DNA of 64,000 bases from Corynebacterium minutissimum. Its GTDB lineage: Bacteria > Actinomycetota > Actinomycetes > Mycobacteriales > Mycobacteriaceae. The notes under the pieces were generated by a model that was not told the origin of the DNA, did not search any database, and worked only from the letters and a program-made list of their open reading frames with translations. The stretch lies in assembly GCF_000988205.1 (NCBI RefSeq), contig NZ_LAYQ01000006.1, positions 36,911 through 100,910 on the forward strand, written 5' to 3'. A program made the translations under genes and the position numbers. Below, in pieces: positions 18,331-26,737 of the stretch; within the stretch, counting starts at the first letter, position 1; each line of letters begins with the position of its first letter.

Positions 18331-19754
18331 TTCTCTTCTTCCGGCCCGTCCTCTTTGTCCTCGCCGCCGTCGGCGTCTGTGTCCTCACCAGCGCTGTCGC
18401 TGGTGTTATCGCTGGCATCGTCCCCGGCATCCTGCTGGCGAAGCATCTCCTCCAGCTTGGAGAATTCTGCCTCAAAGCCCTTATCAGGATTGTCATCGAG
18501 CAAACCGTCGATGAAGGACGCCGGGTTCTCCAGGTGATCCGCCGTGGGCAGAAGATCCGGGTGGTCCCAGGCGGAATCGCGCTTATCGGCGCCCACCGCG
18601 ACGGTGGCGCGGCGCCACAGCTCAGCGGCGGCCTCCACCTTCGGGGCGTTGAGCTCGATGCCGACGACCTGGGAGAAGGCCTTCTCTGCGGAGCCGCCAG
18701 TGGAGCGGCGGTGCGCCCACGCCTCAGTCATTGCCTTCGTAGACGGGATGCGCTCTCCCAGTGCCTCGGTCACCACGTGTTCAACCCAGCCCTCGACGAG
18801 TGCCAGGAGGGTCTCCAAGCGGGAAGCCGCTCCCGCGTTGCGGGAGGTGATCCGCGGGGACAGGTCCATGCCCTGCAGCTTGTTCATCGCGTCCTGGATG
18901 GCCTGCGGGTCACCGGATTCCAGGTTGAGCTCGCGGGTAGCTTCCTCGATATGGGAGGTGTCGATGACCAAGCCCATGGCGTATTCCTCAACGGAGGAGA
19001 CGAGGCGCTCGACCAACCACGGCACGTGCTTGAACAGGCGCTGGCGGGCGGCCTCACGGGCGCCGATGTAGACGAGTACTTCCTGGCCCGGAACGTTGAG
19101 ATCGCGCGCGATGGCCTGGATATTGTGCGGCAAGAGTGCGGTGGTGCCTGCGGGGGAGACAGGCAAGCCGAAGTCGGAACCGGTCAGCGCCTGCGCAGCC
19201 AGGTCACCGAGGGCGTGGCCGAGCTTCATCCCGAAGTTCATGCCAGACATCGAGTTCATCATCGAGGTCATCGGGCCCATCATCTCGCGGGCCTCCTCCG
19301 GCAAGGATTCCAGCTGCGCGGAGTTCATATGCTCCGCCACCGGGGTGACCATGCGCTGCCACATCGGAAGTGTCTCATCCAGCCACTGCGCGGAATTCCA
19401 CGCGGTCACGGCGCCGGACGCGGTGGGGAGAATCGTGGCATCATCCAGCCACAGTTCCGCCAGCCGCACGGCTTCCTGCACGGCAGTGCGGTCCTGCTCG
19501 CTGACCTCTTTATCGCGGGAGATCTGCTGGTGCGCGATGCGCTTGGCCAAGTCATAGTTGACCGGACCAGCACCCTCCGGGGAATTCATGGAGGAGCCCA
19601 TGCCGGACAGCATCTGGCCGAACTGATTCAACAGGTCTCCTAGGCCACCGTTGCCCGCGCTGAAGCCGAAGGCGCCGAACGGGTTCTGGTCGCGACGATC
19701 GTTGTCATCGTCATCGTCGTTATTGGGGAAGGAAAAACCGAATCCGTTGCTCAT
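18327..19754 (-). CDS. Zinc-dependent metalloprotease family protein (TIGR03624/DUF2342)
   Basis: This 475-residue protein starts MSNGFGFSFPNNDDDD, has a Gly/Asn/Met-rich N-terminal segment, then the conserved helical DUF2342 domain with the motif AREAARQRLFKHVPWL and a Glu/Asp-rich tail. In most relatives the central motif carries a His in place of the Arg (EAAHxRLF), so the first putative zinc ligand is changed here. ATG 19754 is chosen because upstream in-frame codons lack conservation. It corresponds to Rv3195, next to the PDZ/Lon-like protease gene, from which it is divergent. Activity has not been shown for the family. Confidence 0.78.
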   Translation of the reverse strand: MSNGFGFSFPNNDDDDDNDRRDQNPFGAFGFSAGNGGLGDLLNQFGQMLSGMGSSMNSPEGAGPVNYDLAKRIAHQQISRDKEVSEQDRTAVQEAVRLAELWLDDATILPTASGAVTAWNSAQWLDETLPMWQRMVTPVAEHMNSAQLESLPEEAREMMGPMTSMMNSMSGMNFGMKLGHALGDLAAQALTGSDFGLPVSPAGTTALLPHNIQAIARDLNVPGQEVLVYIGAREAARQRLFKHVPWLVERLVSSVEEYAMGLVIDTSHIEEATRELNLESGDPQAIQDAMNKLQGMDLSPRITSRNAGAASRLETLLALVEGWVEHVVTEALGERIPSTKAMTEAWAHRRSTGGSAEKAFSQVVGIELNAPKVEAAAELWRRATVAVGADKRDSAWDHPDLLPTADHLENPASFIDGLLDDNPDKGFEAEFSKLEEMLRQQDAGDDASDNTSDSAGEDTDADGGEDKEDGPEEEN

Positions 19755-19847
19755 GGGCCCTAATCTACTAGGTTTCCTAGCGTGGATTCTAGGACCGCGG
19801 CAACGCTGAGAGCGAACAAGCATCATAAGGCTGTAGGCTGATCCTCC

Positions 19848-20924
19848 GTGAAAACTCCGCAGAACCCCCGAACCCGCCGCCTGTCCACTCTGACGTGGGG
19901 AGCCATCCCGGTGGTGCTGACGGGAGCCCTGCTCAGCGTCGACCACATTCCTGGCACCGATATCACCTTGTCCGTTCCGTATGCCGCCGAGGGGCCAGGT
20001 CCTACCGTGGACACCTTGGGCGAGGTCGAAGGGGAGCCCGTCGTCAACGTCGAAGCCCCAGAGACGTTCCAACCGAAGGGGCATCTCAACATGACGACGG
20101 TCTCTGTGCGCACCAACATGACGCTGGCCCAGGCCCTGGGGCTGTGGCTGTTTACGGATGACACCATCGTCCCCATCGAAAACATCATCCCGCAGGGCAA
20201 GACGGATAAGGAAGTCCAGGAAGCCAATCAGCAGGCCTTTACCCAGTCCGAGTCAGCGGCCACGGTCGCCGCCATGGACTATCTGGACAAGCCCGTGCGG
20301 ATTGAGGTCGCACAAGTCCTCGACGACGGCCCGGCAGCAGGCGCGCTTGACGACGCCGACATCATCACCACCGTCAACGGTGACAAGGTCACGGAGCCTG
20401 GCCAAGTGCAAGAGAAGATTCGTGCTCTTCAGCCTGGCGATGAGGTGGAGCTAGGCATCGTTCGCAAGGGCGAGAAAAAGACAGTCCGCGTGACTCTTGG
20501 CTCCCACCCAGAGCAAGGGGATGTGGCCTTGCTGGGCATCCTCATGGCCTCTGTTCCCACTGAGGACATCACCGTGGATTACAACCTGCAGGACATCGGC
20601 GGTCCCTCGGCCGGCATGATGTTTACCTTGGCGGTGATTGACAAGCTTTCTAGCGAGGACCTCACCGGCGGGCGCTTCGTTGCCGGCACCGGCACTATTG
20701 GTGAGGACGGTGAGGTCGGCCCCATCGGTGGCATTGTGCATAAGGTAAGCGCAGCGAAGGAGGCGGGCGCCGAGCTTTTCCTCGCACCAGCCGACAACTG
20801 CGCAGAGGCGGTTAGCCGCGAAACGGGCGACATGGTGGTGGCCAAAGTTCACACGCTGGACGATGCCATCGAGGCCATGCACAACTTCGCCGAGGGAAGT
20901 CCCGTCGAGACCTGCGAAGGCTAG
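19848..20924 (+). CDS. YlbL-like PDZ-Lon (S16) serine protease
   Basis: This 358-residue protein has an N-terminal membrane/signal segment at about residues 14-30, an extracytoplasmic domain, a PDZ domain (DDGPAAGALDDADIITTVNG, about residues 165-220) and a Lon-type proteolytic domain. The catalytic dyad is Ser254 in GGPSAGMM and Lys299 in GIVHKVSAA, spaced as in Lon. It is likely an envelope-associated Ser-Lys protease, as in Bacillus YlbL and Rv3194c. The GTG start lies 93 bases from the divergent metalloprotease gene. The stop meets a small CTAGTC/GACTAG hairpin shared with the convergent lipoprotein gene. Confidence 0.88.
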   Translation: MKTPQNPRTRRLSTLTWGAIPVVLTGALLSVDHIPGTDITLSVPYAAEGPGPTVDTLGEVEGEPVVNVEAPETFQPKGHLNMTTVSVRTNMTLAQALGLWLFTDDTIVPIENIIPQGKTDKEVQEANQQAFTQSESAATVAAMDYLDKPVRIEVAQVLDDGPAAGALDDADIITTVNGDKVTEPGQVQEKIRALQPGDEVELGIVRKGEKKTVRVTLGSHPEQGDVALLGILMASVPTEDITVDYNLQDIGGPSAGMMFTLAVIDKLSSEDLTGGRFVAGTGTIGEDGEVGPIGGIVHKVSAAKEAGAELFLAPADNCAEAVSRETGDMVVAKVHTLDDAIEAMHNFAEGSPVETCEG

Positions 20925-20927
20925 TCC

Positions 20928-21608
20928 TTAGACTAGGCCCAGCTCCTTAAGGCGCTCTTCCGGATCGTCTTGGTCCGTGGAGATCATCTGCTGCATGATA
21001 AGGCCCTCATCGTTATCAACCACGGTGAGGATGGCCGTGTTGCCCAGCATGGACCAGCCCACGACGCGGCTTCCACTGTCCTCGATGACACGGGAACTGC
21101 GCAGTTCGGTGAGTACCTGGGTGGTCTGGGAAGCCTTGGTCTTCGACTTGAAGAACTGGAACTGGCCAACCTCCGAGCCGGAGCAGTTGAAGGAATCCGT
21201 CACGCCATTGGGATCGCAGCGGTCGAATTGTGCGAAGATCTCTTCCGGCACGAGGCCACCGAAGATCTCATAAGCCTGCTCCACGGATTCATTGAAGTCT
21301 CCGCTGGGCTCAGCGGACTCGCTGGCGTCTTTGTCTTTGTCCTTCCGAGCAACGGAGCTTCCTGCTGTCGCGGATTCATCCTCCGCCTCCGAGCTGTCAG
21401 CAGACTCGGTCGTGGCGGGAGTAGTCGTCTCGGATTCCTCGGTGGAGGTGGCCGGGGCCGGCGCGCTGGTCTTCTCCGCGGCGGTGGTTGCTTCGCTCGC
21501 AGGTGCCGGCTCAGGGGAGGGCACATCGTCCTTCCCACATGCGGTGAGCAGGCAGCCGGTGGCAAGCACGGCCGAAGCTGCGGCGGTGAAGCGGGATGTC
21601 AAGCGCAC
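20928..21608 (-). CDS. Secreted lipoprotein, unknown function
   Basis: The preferred GTG start at 21608 has AGAGGAG six bases upstream. It gives a 226-residue protein with an n-region VRLTSRF, a hydrophobic core and the lipobox LLTACGK, so the mature protein is lipid-anchored. A long Ala/Ser/Thr/Glu-rich linker (about residues 25-90) precedes a folded C-terminal domain containing the two Cys in FDRCDPNGVTDSFNCSGSE, probably disulfide-bonded. No enzymatic motif is seen. It is convergent with the YlbL-like protease gene. Confidence 0.78.
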   Translation of the reverse strand: MRLTSRFTAAASAVLATGCLLTACGKDDVPSPEPAPASEATTAAEKTSAPAPATSTEESETTTPATTESADSSEAEDESATAGSSVARKDKDKDASESAEPSGDFNESVEQAYEIFGGLVPEEIFAQFDRCDPNGVTDSFNCSGSEVGQFQFFKSKTKASQTTQVLTELRSSRVIEDSGSRVVGWSMLGNTAILTVVDNDEGLIMQQMISTDQDDPEERLKELGLV

Positions 21609-21685
21609 GAGAGACTCCTCTATCAATTGCGTGCCCAGCCCCGAGAGCTGAGCGCTAATGGCCACTGCATTCTGAGTTTAGTCGA

Positions 21686-22276
21686 TTAGAGTATTTCCTC
21701 CGGATCCTGCTCCAACCCGTAGCGCAAGGCAGCGATGACCCCCGGTGCCACATTCGGACCGCCGCGCAGCTGAATATCATCTTCCGCGAAGGGGCCGGCT
21801 TCCGCGAGTTCCTCCTCGGTTGGACGCAGTTGCAGCAGGGTGAGCTCGGCGCCGTTCTCCTCGAACTCCGTGGTGCCGTCCGCGGAGCCACCGTCCATGG
21901 CGGTAGCCCGCAGCACTCCGGAGAAGAGGCGGGCGGGGCGGGCGTCGGCAAGCGCGGCGTCCGAGGTGTCCTTAAACGTGATCTCCTGTGCCAGGATGAC
22001 CCCGGCGATCTCCTGTGGCCAAGCTAGGCGGGAGACGTAGTCGGCGAGGTGCTCGGAACCCGGCTCGATGCCTTCCGGCAGCTCCTGCACCACGAGGGTG
22101 AGGGGAGAGGAATCATCGACGTCGCCGAGCTGGGCGGCCACCAGCTCAGTGGGGACGAGAGCAAAAAGGGTAGGAGGCGCATCCCAGCCCTCGGCGTGGA
22201 TGAAGTCCACGGCTTCGCGCATGGCCTTGTTGAGCGCGCGGTGTACAGCGGGCTGGGAGGAAGGTTGGGAACTCAT
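21686..22276 (-). CDS. PPA1309 family protein
   Basis: This 196-residue acidic cytoplasmic protein has the N-terminal pattern ALNKAMREAVDFIHAEGWDAPPTLFALVPT, found in the actinobacterial PPA1309 family, and a C-terminal section with LRYGLEQDPEEIL. There is no membrane segment or catalytic signature. It is adjacent to and divergent from the UPF0182 gene, an arrangement seen widely in Actinobacteria. Function unknown. Confidence 0.8.
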   Translation of the reverse strand: MSSQPSSQPAVHRALNKAMREAVDFIHAEGWDAPPTLFALVPTELVAAQLGDVDDSSPLTLVVQELPEGIEPGSEHLADYVSRLAWPQEIAGVILAQEITFKDTSDAALADARPARLFSGVLRATAMDGGSADGTTEFEENGAELTLLQLRPTEEELAEAGPFAEDDIQLRGGPNVAPGVIAALRYGLEQDPEEIL

Positions 22277-22366
22277 AAGCGTCCTTGTTCGTTGACGGTC
22301 ATAGTGCTTCTCTAGACTAGAAGCTTGATACCTCTATATTCGCACGACACTTGATTGGAGCTGGAG

Positions 22367-25300
22367 TTGGCTTCCGGACTCAACCGACCCGCCGCCCCGA
22401 TGAAACGGCCGCCCAAATTTCTCTCGTGGGTTGTCGCCATCATCGCGGTCCTCTTGTTCATTGGCCCCATGTTGGTGGGCTTCTATACGGATTGGAAGTG
22501 GTTCGGCGCGATTGAGTACCGTGGGGTCTTCACCAAGACCTTGATCACGCGCATCGTCCTCTTCATCCTCTTCGGCCTCGTAGCAGCGGCTATTACGTAC
22601 GTTGCGGGCCTGATTGTGTGGCGGGGGCGCGGTGACTCGATGGACATGGCGGATTTCAATTCCCCCGTCTATCAGTACCGCAAGTCCATTGAGAGCACGA
22701 TGAGTGTCTTCCTCAAGGTCATCCCGGTGCTCGTTGGCGTCGTTTCCGGCCTGTTGGGGCAAGCCAACTGGCGGACCGTCATGCTCTTCCTCAATTCCCA
22801 CGATTTTGGGGTGACGGATCCGCAGTTCAACCACGACCTTGGCTTCTACGCTTTCCGCTTGCCGGTGTGGTCAATGCTGGTCAGCGCCGCCTCCATGCTG
22901 GTCGCCGTGTGCTTCCTCATCGCACTTGTGGGGCACTACATTCTGGGTGGCATCCGCTTGGGTAATCGCGCCGCTGGCGTGCGTGGTTCGTTGTCGAAGG
23001 CGGCCCGCACCCAGCTCGCCGTGACTGGTGGCATTTGGATGCTGCTCCAGGTGGCTGGCTACTGGCTGGGGCGCTACGAGTTGCTGTACAACCAGCATTC
23101 GCTGTTTACGGGTGGTTCCTACACGGACATCAATGCCTACCTGCCGGCAAAGATCATTCTCATGATCATCGGCGTGTTCGTGGCCGTGGCAATCTTCTCT
23201 GCGGTGGTCATTAAGGACCTGCGTATCCCTGGCCTGGCCGTGGTGCTCATGGTTCTGTCCTCATTGGTCATCGGCCAGGGCTGGCCGCTCATCATGGAGC
23301 GTTTCTCCGTGAACCCGAACCGCCAGGCTAAAGAGGCGGAGTCGATCTCCCGCAACATCGAGTCCACTCGCTTTGCCTACGGCCTCACCGATGAGAAGGT
23401 GACTTACGAGGAGAACTGGGGCGCGGAGGACGTCGCCGATGACAAGGTTGCTTCCGATGACTCCACCATTTCCAACCTGCGCCTGCTGGACCCGGATATT
23501 TTGGCGCCGACGTTCACCCAGATGCAGCAGCTGAAGAACTTCTACGGCTTCCCAGAGACGCTGGCGATGGATCGCTATGAAATCGATGGCGAACTCCGCG
23601 ACTTCGTGGTTGCAGCCCGCGAGCTGGATCCGAACGAGCTGCAGGAGAACCAGCAGAACTGGATTAACCGCCACACCGTGTATACCCACGGCAACGGTTT
23701 CATCGCCGCGCAGGCCAACACGGTCGATGAAGTGGCTCGTGATGCCGGCTCCGCGCGTGGTGGTTTCCCCATCTTTACGGTGGCTGACCTGCAGACCCAG
23801 GCGGGCAAGGACGCCGAGGGCGAGGGCGAAACCAAGAATGCTGAAGAATCCCTCGGCATCAAGGTGGACCAGCCGCGCACCTATTTCGGCCCGGTTATCG
23901 CCAGCGCCCAGGATGGTATGGACTATGCCATCGTGGGCAAGACCGGTGATGAGGCCGTCGAGTATGACACCGATACCTCTACCTACACCTATGACGGTAA
24001 GGGTGGCGTCGACATCGGCAACATTGTTGACCGCACTGCCTTTGCGCTGAAGTACCAGGAACTCAACTTCCTGCTCTCGGACCGCGTGGGGCCGGAGTCC
24101 AAGCTGCTCTATGACCGCGACCCGCGCGAGCGCGTGGAGAAGGTTGCTCCCTGGCTAACGACGGATTCCTCCACCTACCCGGCGGTCATCGACGGCCGCA
24201 TCAAGTGGATCGTCGACGGCTACACCACCTTGGATTCTTTGCCGTACTCGCAGCGCACCTCTCTGACGGAGACCACCCAGGATGCGCAGAACCCCACGGG
24301 CACGACGCAGCGCTTGGTCAACGATCAGGTGGGCTATATCCGTAACTCGGTGAAGGCGACTGTCGACGCCTACGATGGCACCGTCGACCTCTATGAGTTC
24401 GACACCGAAGACCCCGTGCTTAAGGCCTGGGAGGGTGTCTTCCCGGGCGTCGTCAAGCCCGAGTCGGAGATCTCCGACGAGCTGCGTCAGCACATGCGCT
24501 ACCCGGAGGACATGTTCAAGGTACAGCGCAACCTGCTGGCCAAGTACCACGTGGATGACCCGGGCGTCTTCTTCAACAACGATGCCTTCTGGTCCGTGCC
24601 GGAGGATCCGACCGCTGGTGAGTCCCAGGGTCTGAACCAGCCGCCGTACTACGTGCTGGCTTCCGACCCGGAGACCAATAAGCCGAGCTTCCAACTCATC
24701 ACCTCCTACCGCGGTCTGAACCGTCAGTTCCTCTCTGCACACATGGCGGTGTCTTCCGACCCGGATACCTACGGTGACATCACCGTGCGCGTGCTGCCGA
24801 CGAACACCCAGACCCAGGGCCCGAAGCAGGCACAGGATGCGATGATGTCTTCTGACCAGGTGGCTCGTGACCGCACGCTGTGGCAAGGCTCGAATGACCT
24901 GAAGAACGGTAACCTGCTGGCCCTGCCGGTGGGTGGGGGAGAGATTCTCTACTTGGAGCCGATTTACTCGCAGCGCAAGGGTCAGGAGTCTGCGTTCCCG
25001 AAGCTGCTGCGCGTGCTGGTGTCCTACAAGGGCCGCGTGGGCTATGCGCCGACCATCGGTGAGGCCCTAGAGCAGGTCGGTATCGACCCGAAGGCTGCCC
25101 AGGACATCACCGAAATCGAGGGTGACTCCGGCAAGCAAACCGAAAAGGAGTCCGATAGCGGCGACCAAAAGGAATCCAAGGATTCCAAGGATGCTGAGGC
25201 TTCTGTGCCGGCATCGGCCCCGAAGGCTTCGAACGAGGGCGAGGCTATCGACGCCATCAACAAGGCTCTCGACGGCGTGGACAAGGCCAAGAATGGCTCC

Positions 25301-25375
25301 TTCGAGGAGTACGGAAAGGCTTTGGACGAGCTGGACAAGGCAGTGGAAGACTACCGCTCCCTGCAGTCCCAGTAA
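22367..25375 (+). CDS. UPF0182 family large membrane protein
   Basis: This protein of about 1000 residues has seven membrane helices in its first 330 residues, then a very large extracytoplasmic region (about 600 residues) and a charged Lys/Glu/Asp/Ser-rich tail (about residues 905-960) followed by a short helical end. This is the UPF0182 architecture (Rv3193c). The start is uncertain: TTG 22367 with GGAG upstream gives a start MASGLNRPAAP; TTG 22355 would add four residues. No function is established. It follows the divergent PPA1309 gene and ends before a hairpin. Confidence 0.88.
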   Translation: MASGLNRPAAPMKRPPKFLSWVVAIIAVLLFIGPMLVGFYTDWKWFGAIEYRGVFTKTLITRIVLFILFGLVAAAITYVAGLIVWRGRGDSMDMADFNSPVYQYRKSIESTMSVFLKVIPVLVGVVSGLLGQANWRTVMLFLNSHDFGVTDPQFNHDLGFYAFRLPVWSMLVSAASMLVAVCFLIALVGHYILGGIRLGNRAAGVRGSLSKAARTQLAVTGGIWMLLQVAGYWLGRYELLYNQHSLFTGGSYTDINAYLPAKIILMIIGVFVAVAIFSAVVIKDLRIPGLAVVLMVLSSLVIGQGWPLIMERFSVNPNRQAKEAESISRNIESTRFAYGLTDEKVTYEENWGAEDVADDKVASDDSTISNLRLLDPDILAPTFTQMQQLKNFYGFPETLAMDRYEIDGELRDFVVAARELDPNELQENQQNWINRHTVYTHGNGFIAAQANTVDEVARDAGSARGGFPIFTVADLQTQAGKDAEGEGETKNAEESLGIKVDQPRTYFGPVIASAQDGMDYAIVGKTGDEAVEYDTDTSTYTYDGKGGVDIGNIVDRTAFALKYQELNFLLSDRVGPESKLLYDRDPRERVEKVAPWLTTDSSTYPAVIDGRIKWIVDGYTTLDSLPYSQRTSLTETTQDAQNPTGTTQRLVNDQVGYIRNSVKATVDAYDGTVDLYEFDTEDPVLKAWEGVFPGVVKPESEISDELRQHMRYPEDMFKVQRNLLAKYHVDDPGVFFNNDAFWSVPEDPTAGESQGLNQPPYYVLASDPETNKPSFQLITSYRGLNRQFLSAHMAVSSDPDTYGDITVRVLPTNTQTQGPKQAQDAMMSSDQVARDRTLWQGSNDLKNGNLLALPVGGGEILYLEPIYSQRKGQESAFPKLLRVLVSYKGRVGYAPTIGEALEQVGIDPKAAQDITEIEGDSGKQTEKESDSGDQKESKDSKDAEASVPASAPKASNEGEAIDAINKALDGVDKAKNGSFEEYGKALDELDKAVEDYRSLQSQ

Positions 25376-25383
25376 ATCCGGAT

Positions 25384-25409
25384 AGGCGCCGACGAAAAAC
25401 TCGGCGCCT
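25384..25409 (+). terminator. Hairpin after UPF0182 gene
   Basis: AGGCGCCGA and TCGGCGCCT form a nine-base stem with a short A-rich loop directly after the UPF0182 stop codon. No T-run follows, so termination strength is uncertain. Confidence 0.5.
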
Positions 25410-25554
25410 CACCTATGAAATGGCGTCTGCCCAGGGGATTTGGGTAGGCGCCAAGGTGTCTGTATAGTTACATCCGTCGCCGGCACACGGGGTTTCAACC
25501 CTAGTGTTTATATCCAGTGTGCTGAAGCGTTTGATGTATGGAAGTGCATCTCGA

Positions 25555-25631
25555 CGCGGGGTGGAGCAGCTCGGTAGCTCGCTGGGCTCATAACCCAGAG
25601 GTCGTCGGTTCGAATCCGGCCCCCGCTACCA
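25555..25631 (+). tRNA. Initiator tRNA-fMet (CAT)
   Basis: A complete cloverleaf is readable. The acceptor is CGCGGGG/CCCCGCT with an unpaired C1-U72. The D arm is GAGC...GCTC, and the anticodon arm TGGGCTCATAACCCA has the three consecutive G-C pairs of initiators. The T arm is CCGGTTCGAATCCGG-like (TCGGTTCGAATCCGG). The 3' CCA is encoded (25629-25631). The first-pair mismatch and GGG/CCC anticodon stem identify the initiator rather than the elongator Met tRNA. Confidence 0.97.
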
Positions 25632-25640
25632 ACTTCCAGA

Positions 25641-25680
25641 ACCCCACCAGTCACGCTGACTGGTGGGGTTTCTTCGTTTT
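25641..25680 (+). terminator. Rho-independent terminator after tRNA-fMet
   Basis: ACCCCACCAGTC and GACTGGTGGGGT form a 12-bp perfect stem with a four-base loop, followed by TTTCTTCGTTTTC, ten bases after the tRNA end. Confidence 0.93.
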
Positions 25681-25789
25681 CGACTAGCGGGGCGGAACCG
25701 GAACGATGTTTGCGTCTAGGAATCCTGTGGCAAGAGCTAAGTGGATAGAGTGGGGTCACGTATAAATCGCAAGGTAATGGAGGATTGTC

Positions 25790-26620
25790 ATGTCTGCTTC
25801 GGCTCCACGAGTATTGCTCCTTGGGTTTGGCGCAATCGGGCGTCAATTGGTGTCACTCTTTGACCCATCGGAATTCGAAGTCAGTGCATTTGTTCGTGAT
25901 GCTGCCCCGCACCGAGAACGCGGCGCCTTGGGAGTATCCCTTTACGATGACAACCTTCCCAGGCTCATCGATGCCCACGATATCGTGGTTGAATGCGCAG
26001 GCGTTGCGGCGGCGAAAGAACACGGACCGGCGGTGATTACACGTAGCAAGGATCTGGTGTTGACTTCAGTAGGCGCTTTGGCCGATCCTGATGCGCGCCA
26101 AACACTGTTGTCTGGGCCTGGAAAAGTGCATGTCACCTCTGGTGCGATCGGCGGATTTGATTTGTGGGCAGCGCTTGCAGAGTCGAATGCCGTGGACACC
26201 GTAAAGATTCGAACGACCAAGAAAGCCGAAGCCCTCATTCAAGGCTGGATGAATGATGACGAGCGCGCGCAACTAGAAAACGCAACAGAACCGTTTCTAC
26301 TTTTCAGTGGCAGCCCTAGTGACGCGATTGCAAAATTCCCTGGCAACGTCAATGTTTCCGTCGCCCTTGCCTGGGCGACTCGCGGCAAAGGCCCCAGCGA
26401 TGACGAGTTGCTTGCGCGTTCACTTGAGCGCGTATCGGTTGAGCTCATTGCTTCTCCGAATCTGGCTGATACGCGCCATCACATCGAGGTAACGGGCTCT
26501 GCCGGTACGTTCTCTCTGGTTAGCGAATCTGCTCCTAGTCCCGTGAACCCCAAAACCTCCGCGATTACGGCGTTGTCGGTTGCACACACTTTAAGACACG
26601 CGATGGCTTCGCTTCAGTAG
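25790..26620 (+). CDS. L-aspartate dehydrogenase-like oxidoreductase
   Basis: This 276-residue NAD(P)-binding protein has the N-terminal Rossmann motif LLLGFGAIGRQL (GxGxxG). It also has features of the aspartate-dehydrogenase family: the VECAGVAAAKEHG stretch, SGAIGGFDLWAAL, NVNVSVALA, His in DTRHHIEVTG, and the C-terminal PSPVNPKTSAITALS. The family converts L-aspartate to iminoaspartate/oxaloacetate, sometimes for NAD synthesis, but substrate cannot be fixed from sequence. Start: ATG with GGAGG-like TGGAGGATTGTC upstream. It stands alone after the tRNA and is followed by a palindromic repeat. Confidence 0.75.
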   Translation: MSASAPRVLLLGFGAIGRQLVSLFDPSEFEVSAFVRDAAPHRERGALGVSLYDDNLPRLIDAHDIVVECAGVAAAKEHGPAVITRSKDLVLTSVGALADPDARQTLLSGPGKVHVTSGAIGGFDLWAALAESNAVDTVKIRTTKKAEALIQGWMNDDERAQLENATEPFLLFSGSPSDAIAKFPGNVNVSVALAWATRGKGPSDDELLARSLERVSVELIASPNLADTRHHIEVTGSAGTFSLVSESAPSPVNPKTSAITALSVAHTLRHAMASLQ

Positions 26621-26662
26621 CGGAGGTGGTGCCCTGCAGGGTGGAGTACTACGTCACGACAG

Positions 26663-26715
26663 TCACCGTAAATAAGCCCCGAAATCTTGAAGATTCGGGG
26701 CACTATTTACCGTGA
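26663..26715. repeat. Palindromic repeat copy 1 (possible bidirectional terminator)
   Basis: Nearly perfect inverted repeat: TCACCGTAAATA and TATTTACCGTGA form the outer arms, GCCCCGAA and TTCGGGGC the inner stem. The outer elements and the GGGGCACTATTT core recur at 54961-55016 and 55677-55734. Between two convergent genes it could also end transcription in both directions. Confidence 0.7.
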
Positions 26716-26737
26716 ATGACGTTCTTCGGGAGAGCGG

